From NCBI GenBank assembly GCA_004525545.1, contig SPCU01000005.1, positions 1 through 35,744 on the forward strand: a DNA stretch of 35,744 nucleotides, read 5' to 3'. Under the pieces are notes generated by a model. The model was not told the origin of the DNA, did not search any database, and worked only from the letters and a program-made list of their open reading frames with translations. The stretch's first letter is position 1. Every line of letters begins with the position of its first letter. The position numbers and the translations under genes are program-made. Shown here piece after piece: positions 17,621 through 27,125 of this stretch. Source of the stretch: Methanomassiliicoccus sp. GTDB lineage: Archaea > Thermoplasmatota > Thermoplasmata > Methanomassiliicoccales > UBA472.

Positions 17621-17700
17621 CGCCGCAAAGAGCGGCGTTTCGGGATTCGCCCCCTAAGGGGTACATCTCCAACGAGACATCGATCTCGTTACAGTCCCGA
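17621..17700 (-). promoter_or_regulatory. Structured 5' leader region of rpl15e (multiple hairpins)
   Basis: Minus strand: TCGGGA..AACGAG(ATCGATGT)CTCGTT..CCCC(TTA)GGGG..TCCCGA..CGCCGC(TCTTT)GCGGCG, then the GGTGAT ribosome-binding site and ATG. Confidence 0.5.
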
Positions 17701-17714
17701 CACATAATGTCGCC

Positions 17715-17723
17715 GTATATAAA
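17715..17723 (-). promoter_or_regulatory. TATA box for rpl15e
   Basis: Minus strand TTTATATAC, about 107-115 nt upstream of the start codon. Confidence 0.6.
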
Positions 17724-17741
17724 CGATTTGCAGACCGGGGA

Positions 17742-20177
17742 TCACATGAAGTCATCCAGTGATAGTTTCTTATCGGTCTTCTTGACCTGCTCCCACTTGA
17801 TACCGGGTTTCTTTTCCTCGGTGAACGATGAATCGAATAGGTTGGCCTGCTGATTGCCGTTCATCAGGTCCCGGTCTCCCCAACCGAACACCTCTGTGGC
17901 CCGGGACAGTGTCTGGGCCATACGTTCGGCGTAATAACGATAGTCGGGGGTGTAGGGGAACTCCTGCCCGCTTATGTAGGGCTGCACCTCCTGTGGCTTC
18001 TTTCTTGAGTTCGTCACTATCCACGAGACCTTCATCCCCGGCACGAACTCGTATCCCATGGTCATGAGCTTCTTGGCCGTCTGCACTGTCGCCTGGGCGT
18101 CAGGATTGGCGTATTTCCTGAAATCGCGGCACCCATTGGAGATGACCAGCTTCTCGATCGGCACGTTCCCGGACAACATGTCCTGGACATAGGAGCGGGC
18201 GGCCTTCACCGCTTCGTCGATCTTCCCGTCCATAATGAACTCGAACATCGTCATCAGCGATTCCGACTGTAGGTCGAAGGCGTCGGTTCGCCTCACCTCG
18301 TATCCGCGGATGATCAACTCCTCCTTTGGCCAGACCATGCGTCCCACGTACCTCTTCTTCTTGCCGTGGGAGAACAGGGGCTCCATGATCTTCTCGAACT
18401 CCAGAGAGCCTCCCTCTTTGGAGAAACGCACCGCCAGGTCCTTACCGAAGGTGATGGAACCAGGGAGCTCCGGGTAGGGAGATTGAACGAAGACCGAGTC
18501 TGTGTCCGAGTAGATCACATTGGTACCTTCGTCCTCCAGGGATTTGATGATACCTTTCGTCGTCTCCCTGGCGAAAGCGGTGATGCTGCCGCCGATGCTC
18601 CGGTCGGTGAAGCGGTAGAAGGATGATGCGAACACCCCGTAGAATGAGTTCATCAATATCTTGATGGCTCCTTGCAGACCGTCGTAATAGTGCGCCTCCT
18701 CGGGGTCCTTGGCCTGTTTCATCAGCCTTTTTGTCTCGTCCCTCCGGCGCATTAGGTCGGCCAGGATGGTCGGCAGAATGCCGGGGCGCTGCTCTTTGCC
18801 GAGGAAGTGAACGCCTATGGGCGAGACCACCTCCCCGCTGTCATCCCTGGTGGTGAAGCAGATGTTGCGGGCGATGATCAGGTTCGGATACATGGACTTG
18901 AAGTCCAATACGCAAACCCAGTGGTAGACCCCGGGGGATATCTCATGCACATATCCGCCTTCGATAGCCTCCTCATCATCGCCGAAATCACCGGTCAACG
19001 GTACCGCTACCTGCGGGACATTGCGGTCGGCCGAACGAATAAGGATGGAATCGATGAGCTGCGAAGAACCGCTGTTCAGCACGTCGTCCACCGGCATGCG
19101 GGAGACGGCCGCCAGGTCCATGCCCTTGCGGATCCTTCCCACCTTGCCCAGGATCTTCAACGCCAGCTCGGCGTCCCTAAGACAGTAGGCTAGAACCTTA
19201 TCCCGATTATTGGCCCATTCCTTGTCGATGGCCCGGGGATCGTAATCCTCACCGACCTTCATCTTCATGTCCACGTCTAGCTTCTCCTCCCCGAGAAGTA
19301 GCTTGGACACGGCGTTAAGCGTCTCCTGTTTGGGCCGGACCTCCACCTTCACCGCCCACCAGGCGTCGGCAACCAGCCTTCCGGTCAAACGCCAGAATCT
19401 CCCCATGACCTGCCGGGGGGCGGAAAGGTCGCGACCCCATTGAAGGTTCTTCAGATCATATTTCTCCGCCCGCTTCATCATGAAGGGGATGTCGTAACCG
19501 TCGATGTTGTACCCGGTAATGATGTCCGGGTCCTCCTCCTGGATGACATGGGTGAACCTTTCTATGATCTCCTTCTCGCTGCCAAAGAGAGGATCGCCGT
19601 TGCGCATTCCGCCCTCGTCCTTGATGACGTAGCAGATGGTGTAGATGGTCTCGTCCTTGATGGAGTTCTCGATGTCGAAGCTGAGGACCTTCAGCTTCGG
19701 TGTGAACGGCTGTATCTCGGTGAAGGAGCGTAGATTGATCACCAGGTCGGTGGTGTAATCTCCCTTCACCTCCTCGCCCCGGGCGGTGAAACAGGCGGGG
19801 ATGTCGTTGTCGTAGATGAAACGGTGATGGAACGGAATATCGGCGGCGTACACCTCGAAACCCTGGCGCTTCAGTTCTTTACGATACTGCGGCACCACCC
19901 AAGGGAACTTGATCACCACTTTTGAGCAACGTTCGACCCGACCCCTGTTGATGAGGAATAGGTCCACCGGATCGATGGCAAGGAAATCGTCCTTGCCTTG
20001 GACGTGGGGCGCCACCTCCTCCGGCGGAGCGGCAACGTGGAAGTAAGGGCGGAACCCGGACTTGCGCATGGTGATGGAGCGTCCGTCCCTGGTCTTGCCG
20101 TACAGCTCGATGATGATATTGTCGTTCTCCGCCTTGGAATATGAAGCGGTCAGCAACCTGACGTCCCACTCACCCAT
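17742..20177 (-). CDS. polB: Family B DNA polymerase
   Basis: 811 aa; exonuclease LSFDIEN and GYNIDGYDIPF; polymerase DFKSMYPNLI, KILMNSFYG, VIYSDTDSVF. No intein seen. Confidence 0.95.
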   Translation of the reverse strand: MGEWDVRLLTASYSKAENDNIIIELYGKTRDGRSITMRKSGFRPYFHVAAPPEEVAPHVQGKDDFLAIDPVDLFLINRGRVERCSKVVIKFPWVVPQYRKELKRQGFEVYAADIPFHHRFIYDNDIPACFTARGEEVKGDYTTDLVINLRSFTEIQPFTPKLKVLSFDIENSIKDETIYTICYVIKDEGGMRNGDPLFGSEKEIIERFTHVIQEEDPDIITGYNIDGYDIPFMMKRAEKYDLKNLQWGRDLSAPRQVMGRFWRLTGRLVADAWWAVKVEVRPKQETLNAVSKLLLGEEKLDVDMKMKVGEDYDPRAIDKEWANNRDKVLAYCLRDAELALKILGKVGRIRKGMDLAAVSRMPVDDVLNSGSSQLIDSILIRSADRNVPQVAVPLTGDFGDDEEAIEGGYVHEISPGVYHWVCVLDFKSMYPNLIIARNICFTTRDDSGEVVSPIGVHFLGKEQRPGILPTILADLMRRRDETKRLMKQAKDPEEAHYYDGLQGAIKILMNSFYGVFASSFYRFTDRSIGGSITAFARETTKGIIKSLEDEGTNVIYSDTDSVFVQSPYPELPGSITFGKDLAVRFSKEGGSLEFEKIMEPLFSHGKKKRYVGRMVWPKEELIIRGYEVRRTDAFDLQSESLMTMFEFIMDGKIDEAVKAARSYVQDMLSGNVPIEKLVISNGCRDFRKYANPDAQATVQTAKKLMTMGYEFVPGMKVSWIVTNSRKKPQEVQPYISGQEFPYTPDYRYYAERMAQTLSRATEVFGWGDRDLMNGNQQANLFDSSFTEEKKPGIKWEQVKKTDKKLSLDDFM

Positions 20178-20180
20178 CTC

Positions 20181-21371
20181 TTACCTCTTTGCCACTATTG
20201 TCATCACGTCCTCGTTCTCTAGTACATGGTCGTGGCCGACCACCCGATGAGTGCGGGCGTTTATCGCCCTTATGAAATGATCCCCCAGGTCGGTATGCAC
20301 CTTGTATGCCAGGTCCTTCGCGGTGCTTCCATTGCGTAACAGGAAGGCGTCTGGAAGGACGTTTCCATCATGATCGGTGAGATGACCTTCATCCTCCACC
20401 GGATAGACGACGATGAGTTCCAGCATGTCGAAGGCTACCTTCTCTATGCACTGTTGCACCCCGGTGCCGCCGTATCTCTGCATGACCTGGGCCATGTAAT
20501 CCAGCGCCTTCTTCTGATTGGGGTTCAATTTCGCCGAATCGTTGATCTTGAACTCCTTATCGCCTGGGACATAGGTTATCAGCCCGGTCTTGGTCGCGCG
20601 ACGCAGCGCCAGCTCCGTCTCGGCACAGGTCGGTACCGTCACGTAACCTTCCAGTTCGCTCAACCTTTTCATGAGCGCGGGATCGGCCATGTCCGCCTTG
20701 TTTAGCGCTATGATCATCGGTTTGCTCTGTCGGCGTATGTTCTGTGCCAGGCGGTAACGGTCCTCGTCCTTCCAGTCGATGATCTTCGCTGGCATCGAGG
20801 AGATCCTCAGGGCGGCGGACACCTGTGCCTCGCTCACCCCTAGCCCGGTGAGCCTTTCATGGATCACCTGTTCCAACTTCATGCTTTCCAAGTGCGCTGC
20901 CCGGGCCAGCTTGTCGAATCCCTTCTCCATGATGCCTTTTATCCACTCGACGATCTCCCTTTCCAGGAACTGCAGGTCCTCGACAGGGTCATGGCTTCCA
21001 GGCTTCACGGCGTTCCCCTCGCAATCGGTGGAGCCGGTGGCATCCACGACATGAATGAAGGCGTCAGCGTTCCTTAGGTCGTCCAAGAACTGATTTCCCA
21101 GTCCTTTTCCCTGGCAGGCATCGGGTACCAGACCAGCCACGTCCATCAGCTCCGTGGGCACCAGTCTCACGCCGTTCTCGCAAGCTGAATTCCTCGGCTG
21201 ACACTTGACATTGAATTCGATATGAGGGCATTTGGCACGCACGAAGGCCATTCCTTTGTTGGGCTTGATGGTAGTGAACGGATAGTTGGCGATCTCCGCT
21301 GTGGCCAAGGTGGCCGCGGAAAAGAAGGTGGACTTCCCTACGTTGGGTTTTCCGACTATACCGATGAGCAT
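20181..21371 (-). CDS. ychF: YchF-type Obg-family GTPase/ATPase with C-terminal TGS domain
   Basis: MLIGIVGKPNVGKSTFFSAATLATAEIANYPFTTIKPNKGMAFVR...TGS-like AYKVHTDLGDHFIRAINARTHRVVGHDHVLENEDVMTIVAKR; GGAGGGAGAAAAG ribosome-binding site before the ATG at 21371. Confidence 0.9.
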   Translation of the reverse strand: MLIGIVGKPNVGKSTFFSAATLATAEIANYPFTTIKPNKGMAFVRAKCPHIEFNVKCQPRNSACENGVRLVPTELMDVAGLVPDACQGKGLGNQFLDDLRNADAFIHVVDATGSTDCEGNAVKPGSHDPVEDLQFLEREIVEWIKGIMEKGFDKLARAAHLESMKLEQVIHERLTGLGVSEAQVSAALRISSMPAKIIDWKDEDRYRLAQNIRRQSKPMIIALNKADMADPALMKRLSELEGYVTVPTCAETELALRRATKTGLITYVPGDKEFKINDSAKLNPNQKKALDYMAQVMQRYGGTGVQQCIEKVAFDMLELIVVYPVEDEGHLTDHDGNVLPDAFLLRNGSTAKDLAYKVHTDLGDHFIRAINARTHRVVGHDHVLENEDVMTIVAKR

Positions 21372-21465
21372 CTTTTCTCCCTCCATCCATAAGGTGGCCG
21401 GGGTAAAAAAGATTGCCTGAGGTGAAACGGTCCCTTTCACCACAAACCTGGTGTGCTGCTGCTGC

Positions 21466-22242
21466 TCAACGCCCATCTGGGAATGCTATATGGGTCCGTT
21501 TGGTCAGGAAGGAGGCGGGCATGTCCTTGACCATGCGCTCGGCCTGTTGGATGGGGATCCCCAGGGACATCATGCTCGGTGGCATCCAGTTGTTGCCGGT
21601 AGGGTCCACGGGACCGATGATGAGGGTGTGCGCCGGACAGTTGGCGCTCAGACCGGCAGGATAGCTGAGGAACGATGCGCAGCTGGGACCCCAAGGTGCA
21701 CTGGTCGATGTGAATATGTCCGGAGTGCCGAAATGGTGCAGGGCGAGCAGGTTTCGGAGCTGTTCGGCCTCGGCGAATAGCAATATGGCCCTCGGAACCC
21801 CTAGAGATCCCTGGAAGTCATCACAAGGCATGACGCACAGGTAGCGGTCAGGCGGCCTGATCAGGCCGACGGTGTTCTTGCTGCGCGTGACCATGTCCGG
21901 GTCCCGTTTCAGGAACTCGGCCTCCCCATGCCTGAAGTCCGGGGTACCCGTGGAGATGAAGTACCTGAGTCCCTCGGCCATCTCGGTCAACCCGATCCAG
22001 GTCTGCCCCCCAGGACAGACCCCCGAACGTGCCTCCGGTCCTATGTGCAGAGAGGAAACTTCGCCTTTAGCGCACATGAATACCACCTTGGCCACACATC
22101 TGTCCACCATACCGAATGGTTTGCTGCCTTCGGGAACTTCCTTGCTCTCGAACACGCACAGCGCCTTCGGCCCCAAGTGTGCGCCCTTCCTCAAAGCTTC
22201 CCCCATGAAGGGTACTGACAAGCCCATCTCATCCACTGCCAT
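21466..22242 (-). CDS. DUF169 family protein
   Basis: ALCVFESKEVPEGSKPF...CAKGEVSSLHIGPEARSGVCPGGQTWIGL...; start ATG at 22242 preceded by GGTGAGGGAGAAG (track start 22257). Confidence 0.7.
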   Translation of the reverse strand: MAVDEMGLSVPFMGEALRKGAHLGPKALCVFESKEVPEGSKPFGMVDRCVAKVVFMCAKGEVSSLHIGPEARSGVCPGGQTWIGLTEMAEGLRYFISTGTPDFRHGEAEFLKRDPDMVTRSKNTVGLIRPPDRYLCVMPCDDFQGSLGVPRAILLFAEAEQLRNLLALHHFGTPDIFTSTSAPWGPSCASFLSYPAGLSANCPAHTLIIGPVDPTGNNWMPPSMMSLGIPIQQAERMVKDMPASFLTKRTHIAFPDGR

Positions 22243-22312
22243 CTTCTCCCTCACCATCGGGACTATCCAACTGACACGTATTCAAGCTACCGTCTTTGAC
22301 GCGAAGAAGCAC

Positions 22313-23101
22313 TTACAACCTTTGGATGGCGTCGGACAGCTCCCCTATCTGCTCCGGGCTGAGCTCTTCCACCCTCTGGTCCATATAGGGCAGGTCCTTC
22401 CGCTCTTCCTTCTTTATCATGTCCTTCATCTTCAGCACCGTGCCGATCTTCTTGCGCCTCTGCTGGAATAGCACGTCGACCATCCTCATGAAGTGCTTCT
22501 CGTCCTTTAGGGTGAAGGGGGCGGGGCGAGGGGTGAGCAGTACGACGGTGGAATCAACTTCTGGCTCCGGCCAGAATCTGGAACGGGGGACGTTCTCCAG
22601 CAGCTTGCATTCCGCTCGATAATGCACATTGACCGACAGTCTGGAATACTCCTTCTCCCCGGCGGAGGCGGCCCTTCGCTCGGCGAACTCCCGCTGTACC
22701 ATGATCACCGCCCGCTTGAAATCCATGTCCAGCAATCGAAAGAGCAGGGGGGAGGATATGCTATATGGAACGTTAGAAAGGAAGAGGTCGAACGGCGGGA
22801 CGTCCACTTCCAGGAAGTCGCCTTCCAATACATTTACCTGCGGATAACGGTCGCGGAGGAACCTCACCGCTCCTGGCTCCAGCTCGATGGCAGTGACGTC
22901 CTGCGTTCTCTGCAGTAACGCTTCCGTCAAAATTCCGAACCCCGGCCCGACCTCTAGGACCCGGTCCCCGGGAGATATCCCCAGATACTCGACCTCCCTT
23001 TCAGCCACCCGGCGGTCCACCAGATAGTTCTGCCCTTTGGATTTTGAAGGCCTTACACCATACCGCTCGAGAAGGGAGCGCAGCTCCCCGATGCTGATCA
23101 T
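22313..23101 (-). CDS. rsmA/ksgA: 16S rRNA dimethyladenosine transferase
   Basis: SKGQNYLVDRRVAEREVEYLGISPGDRVLEVGPGFGILTEALL...LSNVPYSISSPLLFRLL. Confidence 0.95.
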   Translation of the reverse strand: MISIGELRSLLERYGVRPSKSKGQNYLVDRRVAEREVEYLGISPGDRVLEVGPGFGILTEALLQRTQDVTAIELEPGAVRFLRDRYPQVNVLEGDFLEVDVPPFDLFLSNVPYSISSPLLFRLLDMDFKRAVIMVQREFAERRAASAGEKEYSRLSVNVHYRAECKLLENVPRSRFWPEPEVDSTVVLLTPRPAPFTLKDEKHFMRMVDVLFQQRRKKIGTVLKMKDMIKKEERKDLPYMDQRVEELSPEQIGELSDAIQRL

Positions 23102-23102
23102 C

Positions 23103-23651
23103 TCACCTAGAAACGAATATGCGGTATTTCTGAGTGGGGTCGGACAGCTCGGACTCTATGCGCTTGGCCACCACCTTTTCGGGGTGCTTGAAGGTCGGAA
23201 TGCGAGCAGCTATGTCCGCGAAGGAGGTGAAGGGACCTTTCTTCCTCTCGTCCAGGATGGCCCACATGGTCTTCTTGCCCAGTCCGGGCAGCAGCTCCAG
23301 CATATGATAGCGCGTGGTGACCGACTGGGCCTCGTTGAAGAACTGTACGTAACGGGCCTCGGTCTCCTTGATCACCTCAACGATGACGTAGGGAAGCTCG
23401 CTCTGAGCCCCAGCTGTCAGTTCCTCGTAACTAACGCGCCTCTTCACGTGCAGGACCTTGTCCCTCTTGTCCATGTCCTTACCGATATAGACCGTCTCAC
23501 CCAAGTTGATGATGACGTCCGGTTTGGGGACCAGTTCGAAAAGTTTGAATTCGGTGCCGCCGAGGGCATACGCTACTGGATCCTTTCTGAAACCCCTCTC
23601 CGAGGGCAGTCCTTGCGGTAGATAATCAAGGATATGCGCGTAGTCCTCCAA
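23103..23651 (-). CDS. DUF655 family predicted RNA-binding protein
   Basis: MEDYAHILDYLPQGLP...VYIGKDMDKRDKVLHVKRRVSYEELTAGAQSELPYVI...LPGLGKKTMWAILDERKKGPFTSFADIAARI; classical position between rpoF and ksgA. Confidence 0.9.
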   Translation of the reverse strand: MEDYAHILDYLPQGLPSERGFRKDPVAYALGGTEFKLFELVPKPDVIINLGETVYIGKDMDKRDKVLHVKRRVSYEELTAGAQSELPYVIVEVIKETEARYVQFFNEAQSVTTRYHMLELLPGLGKKTMWAILDERKKGPFTSFADIAARIPTFKHPEKVVAKRIESELSDPTQKYRIFVSR

Positions 23652-23663
23652 AATAACACCAGC

Positions 23664-23996
23664 CTAAAGATATTCATTCACCAATTTAATAATCTGCTCG
23701 GCCTGCTTCTTATCGATCACCCTTCGCTCCTTGGCGAATATGACCCTGACATCGTCATTGTGGGTCGGAAGCAGGTCGGTGATCTTGACCGCCACCTGCT
23801 CGGAGGTGACCATCTCTGAGATGAAATCGAGGGCTGTAAGTTTGGCCCTCAGTTCCTCGGCCTGCTCGACAGTGAGCTTGGCGATCCTGGCGTGTTCCAA
23901 GGCCAGCTTCTGCTCGGTGGTGAACTCTCTATCCTCACCCTCGGCCTGCAACATCTCCTTCACCTCAGCCAAGGTGACATAGCGATCAGCGGTCAT
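23664..23996 (-). CDS. rpoF: DNA-directed RNA polymerase subunit Rpo4 (RpoF)
   Basis: 110 aa; EHARIAKLTVEQAEELRAKLTALDFISEMVTSEQVAVKITDLLPTHNDDVRVIFAKERRVIDKKQAEQIIKLVNEYL. Confidence 0.9.
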   Translation of the reverse strand: MTADRYVTLAEVKEMLQAEGEDREFTTEQKLALEHARIAKLTVEQAEELRAKLTALDFISEMVTSEQVAVKITDLLPTHNDDVRVIFAKERRVIDKKQAEQIIKLVNEYL

Positions 23997-24007
23997 TTTA
24001 CCACCAA

Positions 24008-24304
24008 TCAGTACTTGACCTTGCGCATATGCTCAGGTCTGGAAATTACCGTCTTGTATTTGTTACCGTCACGGACCGACAACACGTATGCGCGTCCCTG
24101 AGCGGCCAGGACCCTACCGGTCTTGCCGTGGAAGCGCAGGTGCGGGGCACCGAAGTGTATGCTTGGGTCCAGGAAGATGTTGGCTTGCTCGCCCACTTCG
24201 AACTGAACGAACTCGTGGGTGATGGCAGAGAGCCCTCTGTGCCTGGGGTTCCTCCTCAGTATGTTTCGGCCCTTATGCCTCAATCCATGGGATGCTTTGA
24301 CCAT
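24008..24304 (-). CDS. rpl21e: Large ribosomal subunit protein eL21 (L21e)
   Basis: MVKASHGLRHKGRNILRRNPRHRGLSAITHEFVQFEVGEQANIFLDPSIHFGAPHLRFHGKTGRV. Confidence 0.95.
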   Translation of the reverse strand: MVKASHGLRHKGRNILRRNPRHRGLSAITHEFVQFEVGEQANIFLDPSIHFGAPHLRFHGKTGRVLAAQGRAYVLSVRDGNKYKTVISRPEHMRKVKY

Positions 24305-24306
24305 TT

Positions 24307-25542
24307 CTATACCTCACTATTATCGATGATCCCGATAACGTCCAGTGCGTCCACGGTGCAGGGGACTCCCAGCATCTCCGAGAGATTGGGTTCGGTCCTG
24401 CCTTCATCCCCGTGTACGAACTCCTTCACATAGGTACCGGACTCGGTGCGCAACCGCAACGTCATCTTGTCCTCCTGGAAATCCTCCAGGACCACGTAGA
24501 CGATGTGGCGTTCGCGCTTCAAATCCGCTCGCCGGTGAGATACCCTAACGGGCGTTCGCTGGACGATACAGGTTCGATTGAACGTGCGAGAAACCTCATC
24601 CACTTTACCCTTATTAACTTTGCCGTGAATGGTGACCTGGACCCGGTACTCCTTTTCCGGTGTGGCCTCCTTGATCCGCCGCACCTCTTCGCGGGTGGAG
24701 AAACGTAAACCCTCCACTTCCACCATGTCCTTGCACTTTTCGTTGACCTCCTTCTCGATGGAAGCGAGGTCCAATGCACGGAACACGGGGTTGCTGATCT
24801 CGATGACGAAGGGACGGCCGTTACCTAGCATGCGAGCGTCGATGTCTTCCCGCCCCATACCGTGGAAGAAATGCTCCTTGGCATTGGCGTAGGGTAGAAT
24901 GATATCCCCGATCTGCTCCTGCACGCTGGTCTGGTACATCTTGCCGGTGTGGTCGCAGCGGGGACAGCCCTTGCCTTGACAAACGCGGCAGGGCCATTTG
25001 GTCTGGGGTATCTCCCTTGACAGCTTACGATAGCGGCCATAGACGAATACCGGTGCCACGTCCAGCTCCACGTGGGCGAAACGGGTGTCGACCAAGGCCA
25101 CCACCTGGGGGTTCTTGAAGTCCACATCCTTATCAGTGATGGCGAAGACGGCCTTACCGATCTCCCGGTTCAGCTCGGACTTTATGGGCTCGGCGAACTC
25201 TTGACCGACCAGGGACCAAAGCTCCTCCTCGCGAGCTTGGACCACTGGATCGACCCTGGTGCCGACCAGAAAGTTGTCGTACTTGATCTCCTGAAGTTTC
25301 AAGGCCACTGCCTCAGCGAAGCGGGGCACCTGCTCGAACATCTCATCGCATAACCAGCACCTCTGGTGTGTATAGGGCTCCAACCCCTCCTCGGCCCTCC
25401 TGTCGTTGATCAGGAGACGAAGCTCGGCGCCGCGATGCTCATTGGTGGTGCCGGTGCCCACGTGGGCGAACGGGCGCCCCAGACAATGATCGCAGAGGTC
25501 CTTGTCCTGGGCCTTCAACGCTTGTTCGAGTACTTCCTTCAT
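24307..25542 (-). CDS. pus10: tRNA pseudouridine synthase Pus10
   Basis: CDHCLGRPFAHVGTGTTNEHRG; KWPCRVCQGKGCPRCDHTGKMYQTSVQEQIGDIILPYANAKEHFFHGMGREDIDARMLGNGRPFVIEI. Confidence 0.95.
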   Translation of the reverse strand: MKEVLEQALKAQDKDLCDHCLGRPFAHVGTGTTNEHRGAELRLLINDRRAEEGLEPYTHQRCWLCDEMFEQVPRFAEAVALKLQEIKYDNFLVGTRVDPVVQAREEELWSLVGQEFAEPIKSELNREIGKAVFAITDKDVDFKNPQVVALVDTRFAHVELDVAPVFVYGRYRKLSREIPQTKWPCRVCQGKGCPRCDHTGKMYQTSVQEQIGDIILPYANAKEHFFHGMGREDIDARMLGNGRPFVIEISNPVFRALDLASIEKEVNEKCKDMVEVEGLRFSTREEVRRIKEATPEKEYRVQVTIHGKVNKGKVDEVSRTFNRTCIVQRTPVRVSHRRADLKRERHIVYVVLEDFQEDKMTLRLRTESGTYVKEFVHGDEGRTEPNLSEMLGVPCTVDALDVIGIIDNSEV

Positions 25543-25644
25543 GTGCGGGCCGCCCTACCCTCTCCCCTATAAATAAAATATTGTTTGTTAACGTGGAAAA
25601 GAGTTTTAATGTCCGGGGACACATGAACCCCTCTGTTCAGACCC

Positions 25645-26562
25645 ATGACCGAGAACCGGAACATATTCAGGCTTCTAGAAGCGAAGGGATATCTCGCAAG
25701 GTCTCTTTCCGTCTCCCATCTCCCGGAGGTCCGGAAGGACCTGGAGATCTTCCATCAACAAGGTCTACTGGACCCCAAGCTCTACGAACTGTACCTTGCC
25801 CGCTTCAGATACATCATGCCCGAGTCGTTCCCTGATGCCAAGAGCATCATCGTTATCGCCGTCCCACAGCCCATCTGCGAGGTCACCTTCAACTGGGAAG
25901 GGCGGAGAGTGAGGACGATCGTCCCGCCAACCTACGCCCAGGCAGTGGAGATGGACCAGGAGATCGTCGATCTGCTGGAGAAGGGGGATGGGAACAGAGT
26001 TCACCTCATGAGGGCGATCCTGCCGCATAAGACCCTGGCCGCCCGGACAGGTCTGGTAGAGTATGGTCGCAACAACATCACTTATGTGCCCGAGTTCGGC
26101 AGCTTCTATCGGCTGACCAGTTTCTTCACCAACAGGGAGCTGCCAGACGATTGGCAGGAAGTGAAGGCCATGGAGAGATGCGCGGATTGCGATGCTTGCC
26201 TGAAAGCGTGTCCCACCAATGTCATCTCCGACGATCGATTCCTGTTGCATGCCGAGAGATGCATTACCTTCCACAACGAGATGCCGGCCGATACCCCGTT
26301 CCCCGAATTCATATCTGCAGGAATGCACAACGCCCTAGTGGGATGTATGATCTGCCAGAAGGTATGTCCGGCCAACATCAAGGTCAAGGATTGGATGATG
26401 CATTGCAACGAACTGAGCGAGGATGAGACGGCCTTCCTAATGAAGGGTGATTTTACCGGGCCCAAAGCGAAGTTGATGGCCACCCGCCTGGAGCCTTTGG
26501 GTCTTGAGCTGAGCATGTTCCCCAGGAACTTCGTGGCCCTGCTGAAGAACGGCAGTGCTTAG
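25645..26562 (+). CDS. QueG-like double [4Fe-4S] cluster protein
   Basis: KTLAARTGLVEYGRNNITYVPEFGSFYRL; CADCDACLKACPTNVI and CMICQKVCPANI cluster motifs. Confidence 0.82.
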   Translation: MTENRNIFRLLEAKGYLARSLSVSHLPEVRKDLEIFHQQGLLDPKLYELYLARFRYIMPESFPDAKSIIVIAVPQPICEVTFNWEGRRVRTIVPPTYAQAVEMDQEIVDLLEKGDGNRVHLMRAILPHKTLAARTGLVEYGRNNITYVPEFGSFYRLTSFFTNRELPDDWQEVKAMERCADCDACLKACPTNVISDDRFLLHAERCITFHNEMPADTPFPEFISAGMHNALVGCMICQKVCPANIKVKDWMMHCNELSEDETAFLMKGDFTGPKAKLMATRLEPLGLELSMFPRNFVALLKNGSA

Positions 26563-26579
26563 AACTGAACCGTTCGATC

Positions 26580-27125
26580 TCAGATATCGAAGCCCATCTC
26601 AGTGATGCGCAGCGTGGCCCGCTTCCTTTCCAGGTAACGATAGACGGTGGCGTGCTCGCTTCCGCTCAACAGCATGTCCACGGCGGTACGTGCCACCGGC
26701 ATCTGCGCAGAGTTGCCGATGATGCAGACCGTGTCACCGTAGATCGATATGTTAACGCCGACGAGGTCCTCGATGATGCGGCGGGTCTTGCCCCCGGCCC
26801 CGATCACGCGGGCACGGACGCGAATCAATTGATTTTTGGTCTTGCCCACGTAGTCATCGATCTCAATGAGCTCCAGGTACTCATCGTCGTCCAGGAGCCG
26901 GAAGGCCTTATGAGGGGCGAAGCCGCGGCCGATGGCCTTGATGATGTCCATGACCTTCAAGGGAAGCAACGGGTCCTCGACATTGGTATCGTCAAAGGAC
27001 ACCTCCCCCTCCTCGGCGTCGATGGAGATGCGCATGCCGGTCCTCTGTTCCAGGAACTTCTTGGTCTCCCCGCCATGTCCGATCAATGCGCCGACGCGCT
27101 CCTTGGGAATCTTGACGATCTTCAT
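26580..27125 (-). CDS. KH domain protein (Dim2/Pno1-like ribosome biogenesis factor)
   Basis: MKIVKIPKERVGALIGHGGETKKFLEQRTGMRISID...RVIGAGGKTRRIIEDLVGVNISIYGDTVCIIG; ATG overlaps the Rio1 stop (ATGA). Confidence 0.9.
   Translation of the reverse strand: MKIVKIPKERVGALIGHGGETKKFLEQRTGMRISIDAEEGEVSFDDTNVEDPLLPLKVMDIIKAIGRGFAPHKAFRLLDDDEYLELIEIDDYVGKTKNQLIRVRARVIGAGGKTRRIIEDLVGVNISIYGDTVCIIGNSAQMPVARTAVDMLLSGSEHATVYRYLERKRATLRITEMGFDI

Noticed and set aside
18807-19733. Plus-strand ORFs inside polB (18807-19193, 19440-19733)
   Set aside because: Antisense shadow ORFs in a GC-rich coding gene; no recognisable domains and no ribosome-binding site noted.
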